Below are positions 23,983-33,075 of a DNA stretch of 64,000 bases, piece by piece (position 1 is the first letter of the stretch; each line of letters starts with the position of its first letter). Made by a program: the position numbers and the translations under genes. The stretch lies in contig OY969905.1 in the NCBI GenBank assembly GCA_963704455.1, positions 434,001 to 498,000 of the forward strand, written 5' to 3'. A model generated the notes under the pieces. The model was not told the DNA's origin. It did not search any database and saw only the letters and a program-made list of their open reading frames with translations. The DNA is from DASTCZ01 sp963704455. Its GTDB lineage: Bacteria > Acidobacteriota > Terriglobia > Acidiferrales > UBA7541.

Positions 23983-25473
23983 ATGCATTTGAGGCAAGTT
24001 CGCGCGGCAAACTGGAGCCTACTGGTGCGCCGCGCCACAGCCCTGGCGCTTGCCGCGGGCCTGGCATTTACTGCGCCTTCGTCGTGGGCCGATCGTACTC
24101 CACTGAAACCCGGCATCAATATGTACTCCACCGCGGACGACATCCGCATGGGCCAAAAGCTTGCTGATGAAGCCGAAGCAAAGCTGCCGATGTTGAACGA
24201 CGCGCGCGTGGAAGATTATTTGAACAGGCTTGGCCGCAAACTCGCCAGTTTCGCGCCCGGCGCAAAATATCCCTACGAATTTCATTGCGTGAATTCCGAC
24301 GCGCTGAATGCGTTCGCGCTGCCGGGCGGGTTCGTGTTTGTGAACCGCGCCGTGATTGAGGAATCGAGGGATGAGGCGCAGCTTGCCGGAGTGATTGCGC
24401 ATGAGATTGGGCACGTCGCGTTGCGGCATGGCACCAACCAGGCGACGAAGAAGGAAATGGGAAGCGACCTGGTGGGAATTGCGGGCGGGATCATCGGCGG
24501 AGGCATTCTGACAAGTCTCGCGACACAAGTCGGTGGAAACCTCGCGGCGAGCGCCGTGTTCCTGAAATATTCGCGCACTGCGGAAGGGCAGGCGGATATC
24601 CTCGGCACGCAGATTCTTTATGACGCCGGTTACGACCCGCGCGCGATGGCGCAATTTTTCGAGACGATTGAATCCGAAAGCAAAGGGAAGCGGAAGCCGG
24701 AATTTTTCTCCGACCACCCGATCCCCGCGCACCGAATTGACAAGGTGACCGACGAAATCGAAAACATGGGCGGCCAGCCGGAAAATTACAAAACGGACTC
24801 GGCGGAGTTCCGCGAGATCCGGCGCTACATAATTTCGCTGCCGCCCGCTCCTGTAAAGGGACAAAAGGGGATATTCAACGCGCCGAAAGATCCTGCGGCG
24901 ATTGAGCACAACCCAGCGGGGGCGCCGGGGACGTCTAATTCGACACCTGCTTCGGGCGGGGCGAACGCACCTTCTGCCGCAGCGACCGCTGCTTTTCCGG
25001 ACTCAACCGAATACGAAGGAATTTCATTCACGATTCGCTATCCAGAAAGCTGGAAGCAATCGGGTGACGGCGATGCGATTAAATTGGTTCCGCTGGGACG
25101 GCTGATGAAAGATGCGGACGGGCACGCGGTGACGACGGTTGGCGTTACCACGGACACTTTCTCCGCAAATTCAGCGGAAGGAAACGCGACGCTCACTTTG
25201 GCAACGGATGCGTTGCTTGCGAATCTGAAGGCAGCAGACCCCACCTTGAAAACTATGGGCGAGGGCGAGGCGATCCAGGTGGATGGGCAAGCGGCGGTTT
25301 CGATGAAGCTCGCCGCAGACTCGACGCTCGGCGTGCAGGAGACGCGGTGGGTTGTGACGGTGCTGAGGCCGGAAGGATTGGTTTACTTTGTTTGCTTTGC
25401 TCCGGCGAATGATTACGCGGGGTACGATGAAGTCTTCAAGCAGATAATTTCAACGATTCGCTTTTCTCACTAA
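23983..25473 (+). CDS. Secreted M48-family metalloprotease with extra C-terminal domain
   Basis: 496 residues. ATG 23983 is immediately preceded by an in-frame TTG, with GGGAGG four bases before it. A signal peptide (ALALAAGLAFTAPSSWA) is followed by the peptidase domain with HEIGHVALRHG (HEIGH near 140-144) and the later ligand Glu in AEGQADILGTQ. ALNAFALPGGFVFV is shared with the other M48 protein at 3713. A Pro/Ala/Ser-rich linker near residues 305-335 leads to a separate C-terminal domain (YEGISFTIRYPESWKQ...FVCFAPANDYAGY) resembling a PsbP-like or lipoprotein module. It stands alone and is probably periplasmic. Confidence 0.88.
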   Translation: MHLRQVRAANWSLLVRRATALALAAGLAFTAPSSWADRTPLKPGINMYSTADDIRMGQKLADEAEAKLPMLNDARVEDYLNRLGRKLASFAPGAKYPYEFHCVNSDALNAFALPGGFVFVNRAVIEESRDEAQLAGVIAHEIGHVALRHGTNQATKKEMGSDLVGIAGGIIGGGILTSLATQVGGNLAASAVFLKYSRTAEGQADILGTQILYDAGYDPRAMAQFFETIESESKGKRKPEFFSDHPIPAHRIDKVTDEIENMGGQPENYKTDSAEFREIRRYIISLPPAPVKGQKGIFNAPKDPAAIEHNPAGAPGTSNSTPASGGANAPSAAATAAFPDSTEYEGISFTIRYPESWKQSGDGDAIKLVPLGRLMKDADGHAVTTVGVTTDTFSANSAEGNATLTLATDALLANLKAADPTLKTMGEGEAIQVDGQAAVSMKLAADSTLGVQETRWVVTVLRPEGLVYFVCFAPANDYAGYDEVFKQIISTIRFSH

Positions 25474-25529
25474 GTAGTCCCCGGTAGAATCACCGCTTAT
25501 TTTGAGTATTTAGCGTGAATTCGCGAGGG

Positions 25530-27038
25530 TTAATCCGCGGCTTCGCTGGAGGCTTTTGGTCTCCAACGCAGAATAGGTTTTCTGGCGGCGCCGACTTCGT
25601 CCATGCGGCCCACACGTGTTGTGTGCGGCGCGGTGCGAACCAATTCCGGATTCTTCTCCGCCTCATCGGCAATGGAACGCATGGCATTAATGAAGAAATC
25701 ACATTCTTCCTTTGATTCGGATTCAGTGGGCTCAATCATCATCGCGCCGTGGACAATGAGCGGGAACGCAGTTGTGTATGGGTGGAAGCCGTAGTCAATC
25801 AAGCGCTTGGCGATATCCATCGTGCTCACATTTTGCTTCTTCTGCTTCGCGTCGCTGAAAACAACTTCGTGCATGGAAGGCGAAGAGTAGGGAAGGTCGA
25901 ACACGCCTTCGAGATTCCTGCGGATGTAATTCGCGTTGAGCACGGCGTCTTCGGTGGCCTGGCGGATGCCGGGGCCGTAGGCGAGCGTGTAAGCAAGCGC
26001 ACGCACCAGCACGCCGAAATTTCCCACGAACGCGCGTACGCGCCCGATGGAATTCGGGCGGTTCACGTCGAGCGCGAGGATTCCGCCGGGCTTTTTTACG
26101 AGCACAGGTACGGGCAGGAATGGCTCGAGGATTTTCTTCACCATCACCGGACCTGCGCCTGGCCCGCCGCCACCGTGCGGGGTTGAAAAGGTCTTATGCA
26201 AATTCAGGTGCATCACATCCACGCCGAAATCTCCGGGACGCGCGACGCCCGCGAGCGCGTTCATATTCGCGCCATCCATATAAAGCAGCGCGCCCGCCTT
26301 GTGCAGAATTTCGGCGGCTTCGGCGATGTGCTGCTCGAAAACGCCCAGCGTCGAAGGGTTCGTCACCATCAGCGCCGCAACGTCCTCATTGACGATGCGC
26401 TTCAATTGCTCGATGTCAATTTGGCCTTGGGCATCGGAGCGGATATTTTCGACTTCATATCCGGCAATCACAGCGGTCGCGGGATTGGTTCCGTGCGCAG
26501 AGTCTGGAATCAAGACTTTCTTGTGCGGATTGCCCTTGCTCTGCAAATACGCGCGGATGAGAAGCAAGCCGGTGAGTTCGCCCTGCGCTCCGGCGGAGGG
26601 CTGTAACGTGATTGCGTTCATGCCCGTAATTTCAAGCAGGCAATTCTGCAAAAGCTCAAGCGTCTTCAGGCAGCCCTGCGAGAGTTCGCCCGGCTGATAA
26701 GGATGCTCGGTGGCGATGCCGTCGAGGCGTGCGACAAACTCATTTACGCGCGGATTGTATTTCATGGTGCAGGAGCCAAGCGGGTACATGCCGAGGTCAA
26801 TCGCGAAATTCCAGGTCGATAGGCGCGTGAAGTGGCGGATGACTTCGATCTCGCTGACTTCAGGGAATTGAGCGACTTCGGCGCGCGCGTTTTCGGCGCC
26901 GAGGGCTTTGGCGATGTCCACGGCGGGGACGTCGAGCGGAGGCAACTCCATCCCGCGCTTGCCGGGCGCGGACTTTTCAAAGATAAGCCCTTCGCTCTGA
27001 TTTACATGGGTTCGTGCTTTTTTGATTCCGTTGCTCAC
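25530..27038 (-). CDS. gcvPB: Glycine dehydrogenase (decarboxylating), subunit 2
   Basis: 502 residues from a GTG at 27038 preceded by AAAGGG. The open frame reaches 27149, but that start would overlap gcvPA by 86 bases and adds unrelated residues. PLP-binding Lys is in NLHKTFSTPHGGGGPG. LGSCTMKYNPRVNE and PSAGAQGELTGLL are typical of the P-protein C-terminal half. With GcvPA it decarboxylates glycine and passes the aminomethyl group to the lipoyl arm of GcvH. It is the last gene of the gcvT-H-PA-PB operon and starts 25 bases after gcvPA. Confidence 0.95.
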   Translation of the reverse strand: MSNGIKKARTHVNQSEGLIFEKSAPGKRGMELPPLDVPAVDIAKALGAENARAEVAQFPEVSEIEVIRHFTRLSTWNFAIDLGMYPLGSCTMKYNPRVNEFVARLDGIATEHPYQPGELSQGCLKTLELLQNCLLEITGMNAITLQPSAGAQGELTGLLLIRAYLQSKGNPHKKVLIPDSAHGTNPATAVIAGYEVENIRSDAQGQIDIEQLKRIVNEDVAALMVTNPSTLGVFEQHIAEAAEILHKAGALLYMDGANMNALAGVARPGDFGVDVMHLNLHKTFSTPHGGGGPGAGPVMVKKILEPFLPVPVLVKKPGGILALDVNRPNSIGRVRAFVGNFGVLVRALAYTLAYGPGIRQATEDAVLNANYIRRNLEGVFDLPYSSPSMHEVVFSDAKQKKQNVSTMDIAKRLIDYGFHPYTTAFPLIVHGAMMIEPTESESKEECDFFINAMRSIADEAEKNPELVRTAPHTTRVGRMDEVGAARKPILRWRPKASSEAAD

Positions 27039-27063
27039 TGTTCGCCCTTTATCAGTCTCTCTC

Positions 27064-28410
27064 TCAAATTGGTTCTTGCAGCGCTTTGCCGAGCGCCACC
27101 GCGAGTCGCTCGATCTCTTTCCGTGGAGTCGTCTCGGTGACGCAGACAAGCCCGTGCTTGGTCAGCTCCGGATAAAATGTACCGAGCGCCAGCGGGCCGA
27201 TGATTTTCTCTTTACGCAGCGATGCATTCACAATTTTTACAGAGCGCGGCAGCTCGATCACAAACTCATTAAACGCCGGGCCGCTGAAAGCGAGCCTCAC
27301 GCCCGGAACTTTGGCCAATTCCGCCGCCGCGAACCGCGCCTTGGCAACGTTTTGGGCAGCCATTTCCTTCAGCCCTTCTTTTCCGAGCAGGCAAAGATGG
27401 ACAGTGGCGGCCAGCGCGCAGAGCGCCTGGTTCGTGCAAATGTTTGAGGTCGCCTTCTCGCGGCGGATGTGCTGTTCGCGCGTTGCGAGCGTGAGGCAAA
27501 ATCCGCGGCGGCCTGCGTTATCAACTGTTTGGCCTGCGAGACGGCCCGGCATCTGCCGTACGAATTTTTCGCGCGTGCCAATCACCCCGGCAAATGGCCC
27601 ACCGTAACTCGGCGCCATGCCGAAGCTCTGGCCTTCCATCGCGACGATGTCGGCATCGACGGGAGGCTTTACCGCTCCGAGCGAAACGGCTTCCGCAATC
27701 GCCACAACCATCAACGCTTCTTTTGCGTGGGCAATTTCCGCGATCTTTGCGACCGGCTCGATCACACCGAAAAAGTTTGGCGACTGCGCGACGACGCAGG
27801 AAGTATCGTCGTGCACGAGTTTTCGCAGCGCGTCCAAATCCATCTGCCCGGATTCCGTGAATCCTACCTCGACGATTTCCATCCTCAGGTTGCGCGCGTA
27901 GGTCGCGAGCACTTGACGGTATTCCGGATGCAGCGAGCGCGCCACAATCACGCGTCGATGATTCGTTAAGCGGTCGGCCATCAACACTGCTTCGGTTACG
28001 GCTGTCGAGCCGTCATACATCGAGGCGTTCGCGACTTCTTGCCCGGTAAGCTGGCACATCAATGTTTGAAACTCGAAGATCGCTTGCAGTGTGCCCTGGC
28101 TGATCTCGGCTTGATACGGCGTATAGGAAGTGAGGAATTCGCCGCGCTGGATAATCGCGTCGGTTACCACGGAGCGCAGATGGTTGTAAACGCCCGCGCC
28201 CAGAAAACTGGTGTACCCGCGCGAATTCTCCGTTGCTCGCGCTTGAAAGAAATCAATGATCTCCATTTCCGAAAGCGCGGCAGGCAGCTTGAGCGGCTTG
28301 GTGAGCCGGAACGCGGCCGGAATCGAAGAAAAAAGTTCGTCGATCGACTTCGCGCCAATGGCCGCTAGCATTGCCTGACGCTCGGAAGTGCTCTTGGGGA
28401 GATAGCGCAT
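27064..28410 (-). CDS. gcvPA: Glycine dehydrogenase (decarboxylating), subunit 1
   Basis: 448 residues from the ATG at 28410 (MRYLPKSTSERQAMLAAIG, the family start), which shares one base with the gcvH stop (TGATG). Typical motifs are SFLGAGVYNHLRS, the region around LTSYTPYQAEISQGTLQAIFEFQT and NASMYDGSTAVTEA. This is the N-terminal half of the split P-protein found in many bacteria and forms the heterotetramer with GcvPB. Translational coupling to gcvH is clear from the overlap. Confidence 0.95.
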   Translation of the reverse strand: MRYLPKSTSERQAMLAAIGAKSIDELFSSIPAAFRLTKPLKLPAALSEMEIIDFFQARATENSRGYTSFLGAGVYNHLRSVVTDAIIQRGEFLTSYTPYQAEISQGTLQAIFEFQTLMCQLTGQEVANASMYDGSTAVTEAVLMADRLTNHRRVIVARSLHPEYRQVLATYARNLRMEIVEVGFTESGQMDLDALRKLVHDDTSCVVAQSPNFFGVIEPVAKIAEIAHAKEALMVVAIAEAVSLGAVKPPVDADIVAMEGQSFGMAPSYGGPFAGVIGTREKFVRQMPGRLAGQTVDNAGRRGFCLTLATREQHIRREKATSNICTNQALCALAATVHLCLLGKEGLKEMAAQNVAKARFAAAELAKVPGVRLAFSGPAFNEFVIELPRSVKIVNASLRKEKIIGPLALGTFYPELTKHGLVCVTETTPRKEIERLAVALGKALQEPI

Positions 28411-28808
28411 CAGGCGTGGGCTTCCTTGTCTTGCTCCGAAATATATTTCTGGTAGGCGGCGGCATCCATCAATCCGGAAAGCTCGCCGCTGTTGGAAAGC
28501 TTCACTTTGATGAGCCATGCCGCGCCATGCGGGTCCGTGTTGATTTTTTCCGGCGAGTCACTGAGCGCGGAATTAATTTCTGTTACTTCGCCAGATACGG
28601 GCGAATAAATCTCGCTCACGGCCTTCACCGACTCCACAGTGCCAAGTGGTTTCCCCGCGGCGAGCTTGGCGCCAACTTTCGGCAACTCGACGAACACGAC
28701 GTCGCCCAATTCGTGCTGCGCGTAGTCCGTGATGCCAACGGTGCCGGCGTCGCCTTTCGCGTCTATCCATTCATGATCTTTGGTGTAGCGATAATTTGTT
28801 GGATACAT
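28410..28808 (-). CDS. gcvH: Glycine cleavage system H protein
   Basis: 131-132 residues from ATG 28808 (MYPTNYRYTKDHEWI); an upstream in-frame extension to 28847 is unlike the family. The lipoylated lysine is Lys62 in ESVKAVSEIYSPVSG. The protein shuttles the aminomethyl group between the P, T and L proteins. The L protein (dihydrolipoamide dehydrogenase) is not in this operon and must be supplied from elsewhere. Confidence 0.95.
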   Translation of the reverse strand: MYPTNYRYTKDHEWIDAKGDAGTVGITDYAQHELGDVVFVELPKVGAKLAAGKPLGTVESVKAVSEIYSPVSGEVTEINSALSDSPEKINTDPHGAAWLIKVKLSNSGELSGLMDAAAYQKYISEQDKEAHA

Positions 28809-28864
28809 CGCGTCTCCCGTGGCACGGCAATCATGAGCCATGCGCATGCCTAATTGCGCGCTGC

Positions 28865-29971
28865 TTATTTCGGCCTCTTATAAAACGGCAACGGAACAAT
28901 TCTCGCGGGCACTTCGCTGCCGCGAATGCCGATGTTTAATTCCGTTCCCGCTTTGTCCATTCCCGGCGGGACATACGCCATGCCGATATTCTTTTTCAGG
29001 AATGGAGCGGGCGATCCGCTCGTCACGCGGCCGACAGCTTTGCCGCCGGTGGAGACGGTGCATCCGTCGCGTCCGGGTTGGCGGCCGAGCATCTCGAAGC
29101 CCACGAGCGTGCGCGTCACCCCTTGTTCTTTTTGCTTAGCGAGGACATCGCGTCCGAGGAATTCGCGCTTGTCGAGCTTCGTGATCCATCCAAGCCCAGC
29201 CTCGAGTGGAGTTGTGGTGTCGTCAATCTCGTGTCCGTAGAGGCACATGCCGGCTTCAAGGCGCAGCGTGTTCCGCGCTCCCAGCCCGCAAGGAAGTATT
29301 CCGTCGGGCGCACCCGCAGTCATTAAATCATTCCAAAGCTTCTCGCTGTGCTTCGGCTCGAAATAAATCTCAAATCCATCTTCGCCGGTGTATCCGGTGC
29401 GGGCAATCAAACAGTGCACGCCATTCACCGGGCCGAATGTGAAGCGGTAATACTTCAGCTGTTCAATCGGCTCATTGGTGAGCCGCTTCATGATTCCAAG
29501 AGCCTTTGGCCCTTGCACCGCAAGCTGCGAATAGCGGGGGCCGGCGTTTTCCAACTCCGCGCCCATCGCATTGTTCTTGCGGATGTGCTCGAAGTCGCCA
29601 TCTTGATTGCCGGCGTTTACGCAAAGGAAATAATGCCGGTCGGAAATCTTGTGCACGAGCAGGTCGTCCACGAATGTGCCGCGGTCGGTCATCAGGCCGG
29701 AATACTGCGCGTGGCCAATTTGCAGCCTCGCTGCGTCATTAGTTGTGACGTGCTGCACCAAATCGAGCGCCGTCCCGCCGCGCACTTCGATTTCGCCCAT
29801 GTGGCTCACGTCGAAAAGTCCGGCGGCCGTGCGTGTGGCGATGTGCTCGGCGATGATGCCGGAATACTCGACGGGCATGTCCCACCCGCCGAAGTCAACC
29901 ATCTTGGCTCCCATCTTACGATGGACAATGTTGAGCGCGGTTTTGCGGAGTTCGGTTGCTGGCAGAGTCAC
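28865..29971 (-). CDS. gcvT: Glycine cleavage system aminomethyltransferase (T protein)
   Basis: 368 residues with a GTG start at 29971. The family hallmark HRKMGAKMVDFGGWDMPVEY follows soon after, and FDVSHMGEIEVRG is the folate-binding region. The C-terminal barrel ends GTELNIGIRGSEVPARIVPLPFYKRP. It transfers the methylene group to tetrahydrofolate and releases ammonia. First gene of the operon; the 56-base gap to gcvH has no terminator. I looked for a glycine riboswitch in 29972-30124 and found none of its conserved elements. Confidence 0.95.
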   Translation of the reverse strand: MTLPATELRKTALNIVHRKMGAKMVDFGGWDMPVEYSGIIAEHIATRTAAGLFDVSHMGEIEVRGGTALDLVQHVTTNDAARLQIGHAQYSGLMTDRGTFVDDLLVHKISDRHYFLCVNAGNQDGDFEHIRKNNAMGAELENAGPRYSQLAVQGPKALGIMKRLTNEPIEQLKYYRFTFGPVNGVHCLIARTGYTGEDGFEIYFEPKHSEKLWNDLMTAGAPDGILPCGLGARNTLRLEAGMCLYGHEIDDTTTPLEAGLGWITKLDKREFLGRDVLAKQKEQGVTRTLVGFEMLGRQPGRDGCTVSTGGKAVGRVTSGSPAPFLKKNIGMAYVPPGMDKAGTELNIGIRGSEVPARIVPLPFYKRPK

Positions 29972-30124
29972 GAAAGGTTCCGAAATGTGTTGCGAGCAAA
30001 CGAATCTAGCATGCGTGCCTCATGCGGTCAAGAAAACTGGGGAGACGCACCGGCACGGCGCGCGGTCAACATGGATATTGTGACTGCGCGCCGCGGAGTT
30101 ATCCTGCGAAGTTGGCCTGAGGTA

Positions 30125-30457
30125 CTAGCGACCAGCTGTTGCCGCTCGATAGCCGGACGTTGAAGCCTTTTTCAGTGCTTCGAGCGCCTCTGGAATCGTG
30201 AGCAGAGGAGTAGTCTTAACGGACCTGACCGCGCCGCCGGCCGCAAAAGCCATGGCAATCGCCGCGGCATCCACATTGTTCTGGAATTCGGTGATCGTGA
30301 TGACGTCGTATTCGCCAAAGGCAAAATAGGCGCTAATGATTTTGCCTCCGAGTTTTTCGATTGCGGGGCGCACCGCTTCAATCCGGTTCTGCGGATTGCT
30401 GACGAGCGCCTCCCATGCTTCCTTCGTGTAGGAAACTTGCTGCAAATAACTTGACAT
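30125..30457 (-). CDS. GYD-domain protein
   Basis: 110 residues from ATG 30457, preceded by AAAGGAG at good spacing; an upstream start at 30511 is less likely. The small ferredoxin-like alpha-beta fold shows YLQQVSYTKEAWEAL, then KIISAYFAFGEYDVITITEF (the GxYD motif that names the family) and TTPLLTIPEALEALKKA. GYD proteins are widespread and of unknown function. It may share a promoter region with nothing else: the gcvT start lies 153 bases downstream and the GH127 gene 157 bases upstream on the same strand. Confidence 0.85.
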   Translation of the reverse strand: MSSYLQQVSYTKEAWEALVSNPQNRIEAVRPAIEKLGGKIISAYFAFGEYDVITITEFQNNVDAAAIAMAFAAGGAVRSVKTTPLLTIPEALEALKKASTSGYRAATAGR

Positions 30458-30614
30458 GTGAAATTCTCCTTTGCGAATGTCTCTTCGGGTGGGCCGAAAT
30501 CTCCGGGGCAATCATTTCCGCACAGACGGCCGCAGGGATTGTAAAGTGACGCTACACCCACAGTTCGCCGGAGTCAATTTTCGGTTTATGTCCGCGGGCG
30601 GCGCGGAGAGTTCT

Positions 30615-32588
30615 TCAGGTAGTCTTGGAGTTCACCTTCCAATAGACGTTATATCGCTCGCCGAGGATCTGGTGCATTGGGACAAGAGGCGTCGCGTCTT
30701 TTTGTCCGGCGAGGCGGAATGACAATTTGCCGTTTCCCGCAGGCTCGACCCAGTCAACACCCTTGCCGCCGCTTTGCACTTCGGGCGAAGGCCCGCCGGG
30801 ACGCATGCGCGGCCCGAGTTGGCCGTAGATCATTTCGCGCGTGAGGCCTTCGTTGCCGAAGCGGCCCGCGAGGACGAGTGGTCCATACATCGCCGCTTGT
30901 AGCGTGGGCGCGCCGATCAACGGCGCGGCGTGCAGGGTCATGGGCATCGAGAATTCGACCTTGTCGCCGGTCTTCCACATGCGATTGAGTGTTAGATAGC
31001 TGCCCGGCGCGGCCGCGACAGTTTGCGCGGCGCCGTTCACTTTCACGTGTGCGCCACGCGTGGCCCAGTAGGGCACTCGAACGCGCAATGACAATTGCGT
31101 CGGATTCTTCGCTTGAACGGTGAGCGTCATCGCGTCGCTTTCCGGAAATGTCGTGTCCTGCACGAGCTTGAGTCCCTTTTCCGGCCAACTCACTTCTGAT
31201 GCGATGAATTGATTTACGTAGATGCTCGAAGCGTCGTGGAAATAGATGGTGTCATTCAGCTTGGAATATTCCTCAATGCCGGAGCCAGTGCAGCACCACA
31301 TCGCGTCGTACGTGGTGCCGAAAGTTTTCCATCCGCGCGGCGCGAGCGAAACGTAATACATCAACATGCCGTCTGGATCCTGAGTGCCGAGCCGCACGTT
31401 GAAGAGCAAGCGCTCGTAGTAGTCCATATATTTGGCATCGGCGGTCCAACCGAAAAGGTGGCGAGAGAGTTTCATCATGTTGTAGCTGCAGCAGCACTCT
31501 TCGGCGGATGTACCGAGCTGTTTGCTCATGTCGCCGGCGTCGAAATACCAGCCCTCGCCGTTGCTCGTGCCGCCCGTCGCGTAGCTGCGCTGGCCGACAA
31601 CCTCGTGCCAGAAATAATCGGCTATGGTGTGATAGCGGTCGTCGCCGGTTAGCTCGTAGCCGTGCGCCGCGCCAATCACTTTTGGAATGTTTGTATTCGT
31701 GTGCAAGCCCTTCAACTCATCGCGACGTTCCGAGAGCGGGTCGAAGAATTTCTTGTGGTCAAACCGGCGCGCGAGAGCGAGATATTTTTCTTTGCCGGTC
31801 ACGGAATAGAGGTTGAATAGCGTTTCATTCATCCCGCCATGTTCCACGAGCTGCATATGAGCCCATTGGTCGTCACCCACGGGTCGCAAATAATCATCCA
31901 CCCAGCCGGCCATATTCTCGACGGTTTGCAATGCCTGGTCATTGTCACAATGGGTCCACATGTCAAGATGCCCGGCCATGATTTTGTGGATTGTGTAAAA
32001 GGGCGCCCACACATGAGTTGTTCCGGCCTTGAGCCTGTCAAATAATTCCGGCGGGAAGGCGCTCAAGTAACCGCTGCCGTTCGCTTCTTGGCAGCGAGCC
32101 AGTTCCGTCACGAGCGCGTCTGCTTTCTTCTTCACGTCTTCATCGCCGGTGCTGGCGTACATGAATGCGCTCGCGCTCAAGTAATGTCCGCCAGCGAGGT
32201 GACCGCGCAATTCCACGTCGGGCGCTTCCCATCCGCCGAGGGGTTCGGCGCTGGATTGATGGCCCGCAGTTACACGAAACGAATGCAGCAGCCGCTCATT
32301 CGGAATCATCGCGATGTAGCGGCGATTAATCTCCTGCATATTCTGAAAAATGCCGGGACGCAGGCGGACCTGCGCCATTGGGAACGGTTCTACTTTCCAC
32401 GAAATCTTCTCGCGCCTTGCCGCACCTTTCACGGCATCAACGATCGGGTCCTGAAGATTGCCAGTTGCCGGCTGCACGCCAATCGACGCCAGCGCAGAAA
32501 CGAATCCCCCAGGTAGAAGCGCCGCTCCCGCAGCAGCCGCACCAGCCGTCAATAGTTGCCTCCGCGTAATGTGAGTGCGCTTCTTCAT
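30615..32588 (-). CDS. Tat-exported GH127-family glycosidase (beta-L-arabinofuranosidase-like, DUF1680)
   Basis: 657 residues from ATG 32588. A twin-arginine signal is present: MKKRTHITRRQLLTAGAAAAGAALLPGG, with Arg9-Arg10. The catalytic (alpha/alpha)6 barrel carries the GH127 zinc/cysteine site: Glu-x-Cys in EECCCSYNMMKLSRHLF and the Cys-Cys pair in WCCTGSGIEEYSKLNDTIYF. In GH127 a cysteine of that pair is the nucleophile. VWAPFYTIHKIMAGHLDMW and YATGGTSNGEGW are also typical. It likely trims L-arabinofuranosides from plant polymers outside the cytoplasm. No other carbohydrate genes are adjacent. Confidence 0.9.
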   Translation of the reverse strand: MKKRTHITRRQLLTAGAAAAGAALLPGGFVSALASIGVQPATGNLQDPIVDAVKGAARREKISWKVEPFPMAQVRLRPGIFQNMQEINRRYIAMIPNERLLHSFRVTAGHQSSAEPLGGWEAPDVELRGHLAGGHYLSASAFMYASTGDEDVKKKADALVTELARCQEANGSGYLSAFPPELFDRLKAGTTHVWAPFYTIHKIMAGHLDMWTHCDNDQALQTVENMAGWVDDYLRPVGDDQWAHMQLVEHGGMNETLFNLYSVTGKEKYLALARRFDHKKFFDPLSERRDELKGLHTNTNIPKVIGAAHGYELTGDDRYHTIADYFWHEVVGQRSYATGGTSNGEGWYFDAGDMSKQLGTSAEECCCSYNMMKLSRHLFGWTADAKYMDYYERLLFNVRLGTQDPDGMLMYYVSLAPRGWKTFGTTYDAMWCCTGSGIEEYSKLNDTIYFHDASSIYVNQFIASEVSWPEKGLKLVQDTTFPESDAMTLTVQAKNPTQLSLRVRVPYWATRGAHVKVNGAAQTVAAAPGSYLTLNRMWKTGDKVEFSMPMTLHAAPLIGAPTLQAAMYGPLVLAGRFGNEGLTREMIYGQLGPRMRPGGPSPEVQSGGKGVDWVEPAGNGKLSFRLAGQKDATPLVPMHQILGERYNVYWKVNSKTT

Positions 32589-33075
32589 CGCTAACCTCTC
32601 ATCATGTGATCGTGGCGTCACAAGTAATTCTTGCTTGCCCGCAACCAAACCGTGTAACGCGGACACTTTACAACGATTGGCAATCGTGGGGTAGCCCCAA
32701 TCAATTTATGCGGACTGTTTTAAACAAACTTTGAAGGATGCTATGTGAGTTGGCCTTCCAAATAATTAACCAACGCTTGACATTAATATTCATTAGGGGG
32801 AATATCCCGTAACTCAATTCGCGAGCTTGCGTGGCGGTTTGTCTTTACCCAGTCAAAACGGACACGTTCAGAGCGAGGCGCGGCATGAAACAGAATTACT
32901 ATTGGGTCCGTATTCTTAGCCCCAGCGCCTCCTGTCCATCGAATCGTTCGGCAATCAATTTAAATTTTTGGGAAATAGCCGCAATTTGTCCTACTGGTGT
33001 CGAATTATTTGACGCGACCGGACAATCGTTGATGTTGTGCCGTTTTTGGCGATCTGAATTATCGAGGAGACTCCG
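32589..33075. other. 487-base divergent intergenic region
   Basis: This separates the GH127 gene (minus) from the giant surface-protein gene (plus). No gene is supported. On the plus strand a consensus -35 TTGACA lies at 32777-32782 in an AT-rich stretch, with a weak -10 GAATAT at 32800-32805. That would give a leader of about 265 bases before the ATG at 33076, which is preceded by GAGGAG. Long leaders can hold regulatory RNA, but no known riboswitch motif is recognised. Confidence 0.45.

Noticed and set aside
27039..27149. Longer gcvPB start at 27149
   Set aside because: It would overlap gcvPA by 86 bases and add residues unlike the family; the GTG at 27038 has a good ribosome binding site.
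29972..30124. Glycine riboswitch upstream of gcvT
   Set aside because: None of the conserved glycine-aptamer segments could be found on the minus strand of this gap.
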